DNA from: Bradyrhizobium sp. BR 10289
GTDB taxonomy: Bacteria; Pseudomonadota; Alphaproteobacteria; Rhizobiales; Xanthobacteraceae
Direction of reading: 5' to 3'
NCBI RefSeq assembly: GCF_019455385.1
Contig: NZ_JACOFR010000017.1
Location: 100,247 to 164,246 of the forward strand
DNA: 64,000 nt
The position numbers and the translations under genes are program-made. This document shows positions 34,628 through 45,637 of the stretch, piece by piece. The notes under the pieces are model-generated. The model was not told the DNA's origin and made no database searches. It saw nothing but the letters and a program-made list of their open reading frames with translations. Numbering within the stretch: the first letter of the stretch is position 1; each line of letters starts with the position of its first letter.

Positions 34628-34655
34628 GGGGGACCCCCATCATGCCCCAACGGCG

Positions 34656-34781
34656 GTGCGCTCCCTCCCCCGCTTGCGGGGAAGGGTCGGGGAGAGGGTG
34701 TCTCGTCAACGAAGACTCCCCCAGAGGAGAGAGCCCTCACCCGGACCTGCGCGCCGACCTCTCCCGCAACCGGGAGAGGCA
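34656..34781. repeat. Palindromic repeat between ccmA and ccmB
   Basis: Contains the hairpin CCCTCCCCCGC / GCGGGG-AGGG and the perfect 9-bp pair CCTCTCCCG / CGGGAGAGG (34758-34766, 34771-34779). A similar half-element is at 6444-6462. It separates ccmA from ccmB, which are usually adjacent. Confidence 0.75.
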
Positions 34782-34835
34782 AGGGCACTCGGAGCGACAA
34801 CGGTAGCCGCTCGAAAAGCTGAGGGTCCGCCCGGT

Positions 34836-35462
34836 TCACGCCACACCCCCGATCCTGAGCTCCCGCGAATCAATCCCCAGCGGACCATGGGTCGCTGCGA
34901 TGATCATCCCGCCCCGGCCGAGATGCTCCCGCATCAGCCCGCCGAACATGTCCTGTCCCGCCACGTCCAGCGCACTGGTCGGCTCGTCCAGCAGCCAGAC
35001 CGGGCGGCGGACCGTCAGGAGCCGGGCCAGTGACAGCCGGCGGCGCTGGCCGGCGGAGAGGAAGGCGGCGGGCAGGTGGGTGGCATGGTCGAGCCCGACG
35101 GTGGCGAGGCTCTCGGCGGTGTCACGGCGCTCGCCGCCTAGGAAATCAGCCCAGAATGCCAGATTTTCGGCCACACTCAGTGCCGGCTTGAGGGCGTCGC
35201 GATGGCCGAGATAGTGGCACTGCTCCGGCAGCGTCAACTCCGCGTCGCCCCCATCCAGCGCGATTGTTCCGCCTGCCGGAATGAGCAGCCCCGCGATCAG
35301 CCGCAGCAGCGAGGTCTTGCCCGCGCCGTTGCGCCCGACCACCGCCACGGCTTCGCCCGCGACCGCCTCGAAATCGAGCCCGGAAAACACCTCGCGGCCG
35401 CCGCGCACGCACGTCACCCCGCGTCCGGACAGCTTGATCTGGCCTGGTACCAACCCGTTCAC
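34836..35462 (-). CDS. ccmA: Heme ABC exporter ATP-binding protein
   Basis: A 208-residue ATPase of the CcmAB heme-exporter module. Walker A GRNGAGKT (43-50), signature LSAGQRRRLSLARLL and Walker B VWLLDEPTSALD are all present. It appears to start at GTG 35462, as no ATG lies near the N-terminus. It is divergent from acnA, with about 215 bases between the starts. It is the first gene of the ccm run. Confidence 0.94.
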   Translation of the reverse strand: MNGLVPGQIKLSGRGVTCVRGGREVFSGLDFEAVAGEAVAVVGRNGAGKTSLLRLIAGLLIPAGGTIALDGGDAELTLPEQCHYLGHRDALKPALSVAENLAFWADFLGGERRDTAESLATVGLDHATHLPAAFLSAGQRRRLSLARLLTVRRPVWLLDEPTSALDVAGQDMFGGLMREHLGRGGMIIAATHGPLGIDSRELRIGGVA

Positions 35463-35640
35463 AGCCGGGCCTCAGGAAATCTTGGGGTAGCGCATCAGAA
35501 TTTTTGGCTCGCGACTTGCTGGGGTATGTTTGTGGCTGTGGCGGCGCGGTTAGAAAGCTTCTATAAGCCCGGAACCACTTGATGCAGCAACTCAACCTGC
35601 CCCTGCAAGCGACCCAGCCTGCCACGCTGACGGTGTTAAG

Positions 35641-35656
35641 ATACCCTGCCGGGTAT
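35641..35656. promoter_or_regulatory. Palindromic candidate control site upstream of acnA
   Basis: ATACCC TGCC GGGTAT: a perfect 6-bp inverted repeat with 4-base spacer, 24 bases before the acnA ATG and overlapping a -10-like TATAAC. Regulatory function is inferred from position. Confidence 0.45.
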
Positions 35657-35679
35657 AACTAACAATTGGGATTTCCTAC

Positions 35680-38400
<2,721 letters not shown>

Positions 38401-38450
38401 GCGCGAATTTGTGAACGGTGGCTCACCGGCACGTGAGTAGAAGGTTAAAT

Positions 38451-38478
38451 GAAGGCGGCCTATCACAAGGCCGCCTTC
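38451..38478 (+). terminator. Candidate terminator after acnA
   Basis: Perfect 10-bp stem GAAGGCGGCC / GGCCGCCTTC with an eight-base loop, 50 bases after the acnA stop. There is no T-tract, so intrinsic termination is uncertain. Confidence 0.5.
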
Positions 38479-38619
38479 GCGCGTTTGCGGTACGATTCAG
38501 ATGGGCGCGCCCGGCGGAAATCCGCTTCAGGACGGTTGAATGTGCCGCGCCCGTAAGACTACGGTGACCATCAGGCGATAAGATTTCCCTTTCACGAGCA
38601 ATGGTGTGCGGCGTTCGAC

Positions 38620-39399
38620 ATGACAGCAATGACGGCTTCTCATTCGGTTTCGCGTTGGTCCGGTGCCTTCTGGTCGGGAGCACTCGGCCTATGCGCCATC
38701 GTCGCCGTCATCCGTCCCGCCGAGGCTGCTGATCCGCGTGCCGTGGTCGAGCTCTTCACCTCGCAGGGCTGCTCCTCCTGCCCGCCCGCCGACAAGGTCA
38801 TCGGCGATCTCTCCAACGATCCCTCGATCATCGCGCTGAGCATGCCGATCGACTATTGGGATTATCTCGGCTGGAAGGACACGCTGGCGGATTCGCGCTT
38901 CACGGCGCGGCAGCGCGCCTATTCGCGCATGCGCGGCGACCGCGAGATCTACACGCCCCAGGTCGTGGTCAACGGCTCCGTGCATGTCATCGGCAGCGAC
39001 CGCACGGGAATCGAGAGCGCGATCGGCAAGACCGACAAGAGTGCCGGCGTGATGAGCGTGCCGGTGACGATGTCGCTTTCGGGCAAGCAGATCAACGTCT
39101 CGGTGGCCGCGAGCAAAGAGCCGGCGGTCTCGCACGGCGAGGTCTGGATCTGCTCGATCACGAAGTCGGTGCCGATCTCGATCGCCAAGGGCGAAAATCG
39201 CGGACAGCAGCTCACCTATCACAACGTGGTGCGCAACCTGCTCAAAGTCGGCGACTGGAACGGCCATCCGGAGAGCTGGACGGTGCCGCTGGAAAACCTC
39301 ACGCGCGACGGAGTCGACGGCGCGGTGGTCTATGTCCAGGACGGCAGCCGCGAAAAGCCGGGCCCGATGCTGGGTGCGGCGTATACGTCGCTGCACTGA
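38620..39399 (+). CDS. DUF1223 thioredoxin-like periplasmic protein
   Basis: A 259-residue exported protein. The signal peptide has hydrophobic ALGLCAIVAVI and cleavage after PAEAA. The mature N-terminus VVELFTSQGCSSCPPADKV has a redox-type C51-x2-C54, as in the DUF1223 family. YWDYLGWKDTLAD and the YTPQVVVNG segment are also typical. The family is thought to be thiol-disulfide related, but no reaction has been shown to my knowledge. It is a single gene, with a 40-bp perfect palindrome downstream. Confidence 0.88.
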   Translation: MTAMTASHSVSRWSGAFWSGALGLCAIVAVIRPAEAADPRAVVELFTSQGCSSCPPADKVIGDLSNDPSIIALSMPIDYWDYLGWKDTLADSRFTARQRAYSRMRGDREIYTPQVVVNGSVHVIGSDRTGIESAIGKTDKSAGVMSVPVTMSLSGKQINVSVAASKEPAVSHGEVWICSITKSVPISIAKGENRGQQLTYHNVVRNLLKVGDWNGHPESWTVPLENLTRDGVDGAVVYVQDGSREKPGPMLGAAYTSLH

Positions 39400-39428
39400 A
39401 GCAGGCGTAAAACATCTCTGCTTGCCTT

Positions 39429-39513
39429 CGTCATTCCGGGGCGCGCCTCTTGGCGCGAACTATGGTGCGCAATTGCGCACCATAGTTCGCGCTTCGCGCG
39501 CCCCGGAATGACG
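39429..39513. repeat. Nested perfect palindrome, family D copy 1
   Basis: The outer 18-bp arms (39429-39446 and 39496-39513), beginning CGTCATTCCGGGGCGCGC, are perfectly complementary. The centre, 39453-39492, is a perfect 40-bp palindrome with no loop and centre GCGCAATTGCGC. Related outer arms occur at 48387-48494. Confidence 0.9.
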
Positions 39514-39544
39514 GAGAAAAACAGAAACATCCCGCCGCAAACAA

Positions 39545-39657
39545 AAAAGGACCAACTTGCGTTGGCCCTCCTTGCCGTGCGTACAGACCCGATCCTGTTC
39601 GACCCCGGGGGGCTGGGGGCTGAGGAATCCGGAACCGAAAGGACCGGGTCAACGCAC
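39545..39657 (-). ncRNA. Candidate structured small RNA with intrinsic terminator
   Basis: Read on the minus strand, GUGCGU (39652-39657) pairs with ACGCAC (39577-39582), and GACCCGGUCC (39641-39650) with GGAUCGGGUC (39586-39595). Together they give a 16-bp helix with one G-U pair and a small asymmetric bulge. The enclosed loop is C-rich, with a CCCC/GGGG hairpin. Directly after comes a terminator, GGGCCAAC GCAA GUUGGUCC then UUUUUU. No protein gene lies upstream on this strand for over 700 bases. Family not recognised. It could instead be a terminator for antisense transcription. Confidence 0.5.
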
Positions 39658-39927
39658 GCAACTCTTATCGCAATGCAGGGCGGCAGGCGCTGGGCGGAAA
39701 AGCGGCGATCCTGTGATTCCTGCTAACGATCCCGTGACGGTTCGTCGCGACAGAGTTCCACCGTTGCGTGTGTCCTGATTCGCGACCGATTCGATCGGTT
39801 GCGTACGGGGCCTCTTGCGGCCGGGAACGGTTGGCGCAATCATGTAATTGTCATGATCCGCGGTTCCGGGGACGGTCTGCGCGGCCAAAGGTATGCCAAG
39901 GGTACTGTGCGACAGGAGGCGCTTGCC

Positions 39928-40299
39928 ATGAGTTTGACGCCGGAGGATGCCGATCCGAGCGGGCAGCGCGCAGTGGCGCACTCCGCCGCTGCGAATGTCC
40001 AGCCGAACCGGGTGACGTTCAACCGAATCGAGCTGCACCGAATTCTCAATCTCTATGGCCGCATGGTCGCCGACGGCGAGTGGCGCGATTATGCCATCGA
40101 CTTCCTGAAGGACCGCGCCGTGTTCTCGGTCTTCCGCCGTGCCTCGGAAGTGCCGATCTATCGCATCGAGAAGGACCCGCGCCTCGCGCGCAAACAGGGC
40201 ATGTACAGCGTGATCTCGGCCACCGGCCTGATCCTGCGCCGCGGCCACGAGCTCGAGCGCGTGCTGCTGGTGATCGATCGGAAATTGGCGGTGGTCTGA
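39928..40299 (+). CDS. DUF2794 family protein
   Basis: A 123-residue small cytosolic protein. The conserved segment VTFNRIELHRILNLYGRMVA, then GEWRDYAIDFLKDRAVFSVF and YRIEKDPRLARKQGMYSV, matches the alphaproteobacterial DUF2794 family. Function is unknown. ATG 39928 is the start because AGGAGG lies eight bases upstream. It is a single gene, ending just before a family A palindromic repeat. Confidence 0.82.
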   Translation: MSLTPEDADPSGQRAVAHSAAANVQPNRVTFNRIELHRILNLYGRMVADGEWRDYAIDFLKDRAVFSVFRRASEVPIYRIEKDPRLARKQGMYSVISATGLILRRGHELERVLLVIDRKLAVV

Positions 40300-40309
40300 C
40301 GAAACGAAC

Positions 40310-40411
40310 GGTGCCGTAGGGTGGGCAAAGGCGCCTTTGCGCCGTGCCCACGTTCTTTCTCGATCGCAACAAATGCGTGGGCACGCTTCGCTTTGCCCAC
40401 CCTACGGCACC
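40310..40411. repeat. Intergenic palindromic repeat, family A copy 2
   Basis: Perfect 21-bp outer inverted repeat (40310-40330, 40391-40411) with core GCCGTAGGGTGGGCAAAG, and nested GTGCCCACG / CGTGGGCAC arms. The stop codon of the GNAT gene touches the right arm. Confidence 0.92.
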
Positions 40412-40941
40412 TATTTTGTCGGCACCGTCTTCGCGCCTTCGCCGAGGTCGCGCTGCATCATCACCGTATCCAGCCAGCGGCCGAATTTCAGGCCGACATT
40501 GGGATGCGTGCCGATCATTTTGAAGCCGCCTCGGGTGTGCACGCCGATCGAGCCGGCATTGGCGGAATCGCCGATCACAGCAACCATCTGGCGAAAGCCG
40601 CGCGCCTCGCATTCGGTGATCAGTCGGTCCAGCAGCAGTGAGCCGATGCCGCGACGGTGGAACGAGGGATCGAGATAGATCGAGTTCTCGACCGTGAAGC
40701 GATAGGCTGGCCGCGGCCGGTAGGCCCCGGCATAGGCATAGCCGGCGACGCGTCCCTCGACGATCGCGACGAAATAGGGATAGCCGCCATCGACCAGCGC
40801 GCGGTAGCGGCGCGTCATCTCTGCAAGGTCAGGCGGATCCAGCTCGAACGTAGCCGTGCCCTCGCGGACGGCCTGCTGATAGATGGCGGTGATGGCGGGG
40901 AGGTCGGCCTCGGTGGTGGGCCTGATTTCGGGTGCGGACAT
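40411..40941 (-). CDS. GNAT N-acetyltransferase, phosphinothricin-acetyltransferase-like
   Basis: A 176-residue acetyl-CoA-dependent acetyltransferase. The N-terminus has EIRPTTEADLPAITAIYQQAV and GTATFELDPP, and the acetyl-CoA loop is FHRRGIGSLLLDRLI. The AYRPRPAYRFTVENSIYLDP segment is characteristic of the Pat/Bar subfamily (amine or amino-acid acetylation), though the true substrate is unknown. The protein's C-terminus (EGAKTVPTK) ends directly at the edge of a palindromic repeat. Confidence 0.92.
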   Translation of the reverse strand: MSAPEIRPTTEADLPAITAIYQQAVREGTATFELDPPDLAEMTRRYRALVDGGYPYFVAIVEGRVAGYAYAGAYRPRPAYRFTVENSIYLDPSFHRRGIGSLLLDRLITECEARGFRQMVAVIGDSANAGSIGVHTRGGFKMIGTHPNVGLKFGRWLDTVMMQRDLGEGAKTVPTK

Positions 40942-41032
40942 GGGAGAAGATTAGAGCGTTCCTACGGCCGCCGGAAGGGGCCCCGGCGCATCCCACATCC
41001 TCCGTCATTGCGAGGAGCCTCCATTTTCTCCA

Positions 41033-41154
41033 CTGTCATTCCCCGCGAAGGCGGGGAATCCAATACGCCGCGGCCTTTCGGTCCATCAGGACTGCCTCTG
41101 GAATACTGGATCGCCTGCCCCAGTGCGCAATTGCGCACAAGGCGGGCGATGACC
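41033..41154. repeat. Intergenic repeat, family C copy 4
   Basis: Begins CTGTCATTCCCCGCGAAGGC, then AATCCAATACGCCGCGG, and ends GAATACTGGATCGCC. A short palindrome, TGCGCAATTGCGCA, sits near the right end before GGCGGGCGATGAC. Confidence 0.85.
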
Positions 41155-41185
41155 GCGAGTATGTGGGGGCAGGGCTCAAACAAAA

Positions 41186-41209
41186 ACCCCGGCCTCTCAG
41201 CCGGGGTTC
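41186..41209 (-). terminator. Intrinsic terminator of the BI-1 family gene
   Basis: AACCCCGGC / GCCGGGGTT stem with a six-base loop. The minus strand continues with a T-run. It is 24 bases after the stop. Confidence 0.88.
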
Positions 41210-41233
41210 GTGTCGTTCACTCTGGGCTATCGC

Positions 41234-42025
41234 TTAATCGCGCTGGCCGAGGAGCTGCAGCAGCAGCGTGAACAGGTTGATGAAGTTCAGGTACAGCGAC
41301 AGGGCGCCGGTGATGGCCGCACGCTCCGCGATGTCACCGCCGGCCGACGCGTAGCCGTAGATGTAGTCGTTCTTCAGGCGCTGCGTATCCCAGGCGGTGA
41401 GGCCCGCGAACACCAGCACGCCGACCACCGACACGATGAACTGCAGCATCGAGCTCGCCAGGAACAGGTTCACCAGGCTCGCGATGATGATGCCGATCAG
41501 GCCCATGAACAGGAACGAGCCCATGCCGGTCAGGTCACGCCTGGTGGTGTAGCCGTAGAGGCTGAGCGCACCGAAGGTCGCCGCGGTGATGAAGAACACC
41601 CGCACGATCGAGGTGTGGGTGAACACCAGGAAGATAGACGACAGCGAGATGCCCATCAGCGCCGAGAACACCCAGAACAGGATCTGGGCGGTCGAGGGGG
41701 CGAGACGGTTGATGCCCGCCGAGATCACGAACACCATGGCGAGCGGCGCGAGCATGAACAGCCACTTCAGGGGGCTGACGAACATCGCGTAGCCGAACGG
41801 CGTCAGGAAGATCTTGCCGACCCGAACGGCATCCGCCGTCGGGACGTCGGTCACGGCGGCCATGTAGACGCCGAGCGCGGCAAGGCCGGTGATGGCAAGG
41901 CCGATGCTCATGTAGTTGTAGATGCGCAGCATGTAGGCGCGCAGGCCGGCGTCGACCGTCGCGGCGTCAACACGCCCGGCGGCCCTGCCGAAAGGAGAAG
42001 CGTAGTTACGGTCTAGGTCCGACAT
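41234..42025 (-). CDS. Bax inhibitor-1 / YccA family membrane protein
   Basis: A 263-residue protein with about seven TM helices. The N-terminus SDLDRNYASPFGRAAGRVDA is followed by LRIYNYMSIGLAITGLAALG. The C-terminal part FAGLTAWDTQRLKNDY is the family signature (UPF0005), with the conserved Asp. Family members form pH-sensitive calcium leaks or modulate membrane proteases such as FtsH. ATG 42025 is the likely start. It is monocistronic, ending at a terminator. Confidence 0.94.
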   Translation of the reverse strand: MSDLDRNYASPFGRAAGRVDAATVDAGLRAYMLRIYNYMSIGLAITGLAALGVYMAAVTDVPTADAVRVGKIFLTPFGYAMFVSPLKWLFMLAPLAMVFVISAGINRLAPSTAQILFWVFSALMGISLSSIFLVFTHTSIVRVFFITAATFGALSLYGYTTRRDLTGMGSFLFMGLIGIIIASLVNLFLASSMLQFIVSVVGVLVFAGLTAWDTQRLKNDYIYGYASAGGDIAERAAITGALSLYLNFINLFTLLLQLLGQRD

Positions 42026-42295
42026 GGTCGAATTCCCGTTGGTTGGTCCGGTCCGGCACGAGGGTCGCCATGCCGCCGGTTCGTCAAATTCTATCTCGGA
42101 TACCGATGTCTGCCGACTAAATTCTGGCTCACAATCGGGGCTCCGAACCCACTCGATATGTGGGAAACTAACACATTCGCTGCAACCGTCCACGCGCGGC
42201 TGAATGTCGCCCTTACCGGCAATTCAGACGCGCAGACGTGGTTAATCGCAGGAATCGTGCGATTTCGCTCCCGCACCGGCAGCCGCTACCATTTG

Positions 42296-44866
42296 TCACA
42301 AATTCCGCAACACCGTGGCGGGCTTTTTGTTCAACGCCAGAAGCGTTCCAGCGAGCCCCAGCCCGACGGTGACGATCAGCGCGGCCACGACCACCCCGGC
42401 CGCGCTGCCGGCCTGCCAGACGAAGCTCAAGGTCATCAGCCGCGTCACGATCATCCAGGCAGCTAAGCTGCCGGCGATCACCCCGAACACCGCGGTGGCA
42501 AGGCCAATGAGGAGGTACTCGAGGGCATAGGCGCCAAGCAGCCGCAGCCGCGTCGCGCCGAGCGTCTTCAGGATCACGGCATCATAGACGCGATGGCGAT
42601 GGCCGGCGGCGAGCGCGCCGCCCAGCACCAGGACCGCCGAGATCAGCGTGATGGCGCTGGCGCCGCGGATCGCGAGGGCCAGGTTGGTCACGACCGAGCC
42701 GACTGTCTCCATCACCTCGCGCACGCGTACGCTGGTCACCATCGGGTAGGCGTCGGCGACCTGCTTGATGATCCTGCCGTCGGCCTCGGCGCTGCCGCCG
42801 CTTTCGGTCAGCGTCGCGATGTGGGTGTGCGGCGCGCCCTTGAAGGCGTTCGGCGAGAACACCAGCACGAAATTGATGCCCATGCCCTGCCAGTCGATGG
42901 TGCGCAGATTGCCGATCCTGGCCGGGATGTCGCGGCCGAGCACGTTGACCACGATTTCGTCGCCGAGCTTGAGGTCCAGCCCGTCGGCGATCTTCTTCTC
43001 CATCGAGACCAATGGCGGGCCGGAATAATCCGCCTTCCACCACTCGCCCTCGACCACCTTGGAGCCCTTCGGCAGATCCGCGGTGTAGGTCAGGCCGCGG
43101 TCGCTCTGCAGCACCCATTCGGAATCGGTGGTGGGCTTGAGGTCCTCGGCGCGTACGCCGCGGGCGCCGACGATGCGCCCGCGCAGCATCGGCACGTCGT
43201 CGACCTTGGCCTCGGGCGCGATCTTGCGGAGGTAGGCGTCGAACTGTTCGGCCTGCGTGCTCGGGATGTCGATGAAGAAGAACGACGGCGCGCGGTCGGG
43301 CAGGGCCGCCAGGAACTGCCGGCGCAGATTGCCGTCGATCTGGGTGATGGTGACGAGCACGGCCAGGCCCAGACCGAGCGACAGCACGACGGAGGGCGTC
43401 AGCGCGCCCGGCCGGTGGATGTTGGCGACCGCCAGCCGCAGCATCGGCAGGCGCGAGCGCGGCAGCCGCCGTGCGATCGTCATCAGCAGCGCGGCGATGC
43501 CGCGCAGCAGCGCGAACACGACGATTGAGGAGGCCACGAACACCGCGGCGATCCGCTTGTCGAAGGAGAGCCCGATCACCACCGCGATCAGCAGCGCGAC
43601 CACCACGCCCATGAACACGAGATAGCCGGGGCGCGGACGGTGCCATTCCGAGCTGATGGTGTCGCGGAACAGCGCGGCGACCGGCACGTCATGCACCCGG
43701 CCGAGCGGCCACAGGCCGAAAGCCAGCGCGGTGAGCAGGCCGTAGACGAAGGCCAGCGCCAGCTCGTCGACATGCACCGCCGGCACCACCGGCAGCGGCA
43801 GCAGTTTTCCGAACAGGCCGACGATGGCGAACGGCATGGCGGCGCCAAGTGCGAGCCCGATCACCGAGCCGATCGCGGCGAGCAGCAGGACCTGGGCGAG
43901 GTAAATTCCGAACACGTCGCGCCCCGTCGCGCCGACGGCCTTGAAGGCCGCGATCACTTCGAGCTTGCGGTCGATGTGGCTCTTCACGGCGTTGGCGACG
44001 CCGACGCCGCCGACCAGCAGCGCGGCGAGGCCAACCAGCGTCAGGAATTGCGTGAAGCGGTTGATATTGCGCTCGAGCTGTGGCGAGGCGTTGGAGCGGC
44101 TGCGGATCTCCCAGCCGGCCTGCGGCGCGGCGCTGCGCGCATCCGCGATGAAGGCGTCGGTGGCGCGCTCGCTGTTGCCGGTGTCGGGCAGCTTGACCCG
44201 GTAGACCCAGCGCACCAGGCTGCCGGGCTGGATCAGGCCGGTGGCCTTCAGGCCGGCCTCGCTGATCAGGAAGCGCGGCCCGAAGCCGATGCCGCCGGCG
44301 AGCTTGTCGGGCTCGGCTTCGACGGTCGAGCGGATCTGGAACGTTGCGGAGCCGATGGTGACGCGGTCGCCGGTCTTCAGCGACATCCGCGCCAGCAGCG
44401 CCGGATCGGCGGCGGCGCCGAACGCGCCGTCTCGCTCCGCGAGCAGCTCGGACATCGGCAGTGGCGGCGCCAGCGTCAATTGGCCGAGCATCGGATAGGT
44501 GTCGTCGACCGCCTTCATCTCGACCAGCGCGAGCTGGCCGTCGGCCGAGCGCGCCATGCCGCGCAGGGTGGCGGCGGTCGAGACGGTGCCACGCGAGCGC
44601 AGGAAGGCGATCTCTTCCGGCCTGGCCTCGCGCTGAAACAAGACGAACGACACATCGCCGCCGAGCAGCGTGCGGCCCTCGCGGGCGAGACCGTCGGAGA
44701 GGCTCGCCGACACCGAGCCGACGCCGGCGATCGCCATGACGCCGAGCGCGATGCAGGCGATGAAGACGTAGAAGCCGCGGAGGCCTCCACGCAATTCGCG
44801 CAGCGCGTAACGCAGCGACAGCGCGGCGGCGTTCGGCTTCGCGAACGGCTCGACAGCGATGCTCAT
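42296..44866 (-). CDS. FtsX-like ABC transporter permease (YbbP family)
   Basis: An 856-residue permease. One TM lies near the N-terminus (FYVFIACIALGVMAIAGVGS). A large periplasmic region of about 220 residues then precedes a set of TM helices (FLTLVGLAALLVGGVGVANAV and the GVVVALLIAVVIGL region), and a second periplasmic domain precedes the last four helices (ALAAGHRHRVYDAVILKTLG). This duplicated FtsX layout is that of the YbbP/LolC-like exporters. The start overlaps the ATPase stop by four bases (ATGA), so the pair is translationally coupled. Substrate unknown, perhaps lipid- or esterase-linked. Confidence 0.92.
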   Translation of the reverse strand: MSIAVEPFAKPNAAALSLRYALRELRGGLRGFYVFIACIALGVMAIAGVGSVSASLSDGLAREGRTLLGGDVSFVLFQREARPEEIAFLRSRGTVSTAATLRGMARSADGQLALVEMKAVDDTYPMLGQLTLAPPLPMSELLAERDGAFGAAADPALLARMSLKTGDRVTIGSATFQIRSTVEAEPDKLAGGIGFGPRFLISEAGLKATGLIQPGSLVRWVYRVKLPDTGNSERATDAFIADARSAAPQAGWEIRSRSNASPQLERNINRFTQFLTLVGLAALLVGGVGVANAVKSHIDRKLEVIAAFKAVGATGRDVFGIYLAQVLLLAAIGSVIGLALGAAMPFAIVGLFGKLLPLPVVPAVHVDELALAFVYGLLTALAFGLWPLGRVHDVPVAALFRDTISSEWHRPRPGYLVFMGVVVALLIAVVIGLSFDKRIAAVFVASSIVVFALLRGIAALLMTIARRLPRSRLPMLRLAVANIHRPGALTPSVVLSLGLGLAVLVTITQIDGNLRRQFLAALPDRAPSFFFIDIPSTQAEQFDAYLRKIAPEAKVDDVPMLRGRIVGARGVRAEDLKPTTDSEWVLQSDRGLTYTADLPKGSKVVEGEWWKADYSGPPLVSMEKKIADGLDLKLGDEIVVNVLGRDIPARIGNLRTIDWQGMGINFVLVFSPNAFKGAPHTHIATLTESGGSAEADGRIIKQVADAYPMVTSVRVREVMETVGSVVTNLALAIRGASAITLISAVLVLGGALAAGHRHRVYDAVILKTLGATRLRLLGAYALEYLLIGLATAVFGVIAGSLAAWMIVTRLMTLSFVWQAGSAAGVVVAALIVTVGLGLAGTLLALNKKPATVLRNL

Positions 44867-45582
44867 GCGGGCGCGGACTGGGTGTCGATACGGCCCGAAC
44901 GCAGGCGGATGACGCGATCGCAGCGATGCGCGAGCGAGGAATCGTGCGTCACCAGCACAAGCGTCATGCCGCGCTCGGCATGCTTGGTGAAGAGCAGGTC
45001 GACGATCTGCTTGCCGGTAGCCTCGTCGAGATTGCCGGTCGGCTCGTCGGCAACGAGGATGGCGGGATCGGGCGCCAGCGCGCGGGCAAGCGCGACGCGC
45101 TGCTGCTCGCCGCCGGAGAGCTGCGTCGGATAATGATGCAGGCGGTCGCCGAGCCCGACCGATTGCAGCTCCTGCGCGGCGCGCTTCGCAGCATCGGGAT
45201 TGCCGGCGAGCTCGAGCGGCACCGCGACATTCTCCAGCGCCGTCATGGTCGGGATCAGGTGGAACGACTGGAAGACGATGCCGACCTGACGGCCGCGGAA
45301 GCGGGCCAGCGCGTCCTCGTCGAGGGCATTGAAAGCGGTGCCCGACACCACCACCTCTCCGCTATCAGGACGCTCCAGCCCCGCCATCACCATCAGCAGC
45401 GTGGATTTGCCCGAGCCTGACGGGCCGATCAGGCCAATCGTCTCGCCGGAGGCGACCCGCAAGCTGATATCCTTGAGGATGTGAACGCGTGCCGCTCCCG
45501 TGCCCAATGACAGATTGACGTTGGAGATGGCGATGGTATCCGCCGCGGCGGTGAGCGAAGAGGGATCGATGCGAGTGTCCAT
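44863..45582 (-). CDS. ABC transporter ATP-binding protein (YbbA/LolD-like)
   Basis: A 239-residue ATPase partner of the downstream permease. Walker A is GPSGSGKS (53-60); the signature is LSGGEQQRVALARAL; Walker B is ILVADEPTGNLD. The LolD-type segment IVFQSFHLIPTMTALENV places it with YbbA/LolD. The ATG at 45582 lies in CCATGG, which also contains a candidate start of the divergent esterase. A longer start six codons upstream is possible. Confidence 0.94.
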   Translation of the reverse strand: MDTRIDPSSLTAAADTIAISNVNLSLGTGAARVHILKDISLRVASGETIGLIGPSGSGKSTLLMVMAGLERPDSGEVVVSGTAFNALDEDALARFRGRQVGIVFQSFHLIPTMTALENVAVPLELAGNPDAAKRAAQELQSVGLGDRLHHYPTQLSGGEQQRVALARALAPDPAILVADEPTGNLDEATGKQIVDLLFTKHAERGMTLVLVTHDSSLAHRCDRVIRLRSGRIDTQSAPA

Positions 45583-45637
45583 GGTCCGGTCATATGGCAA
45601 CTCCGCACGCCCGGTCGAGAGGCGTTACGGATTGTTC

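Larger units (their letters stand above)
39400..39927. other. Gene-poor region with palindrome and candidate small RNA
   Basis: About 530 bases between DUF1223 and DUF2794 genes. It holds a family D palindrome (39429-39513), a minus-strand structured RNA candidate with terminator (39545-39657), and about 270 bases leading to the DUF2794 start, in which no protein is called. Confidence 0.6.

Noticed and set aside
39508..39726. Plus-strand open frame of 72 codons in the DUF1223-DUF2794 gap
   Set aside because: It starts inside the palindrome, has no ribosome-binding site, and covers the candidate structured RNA.
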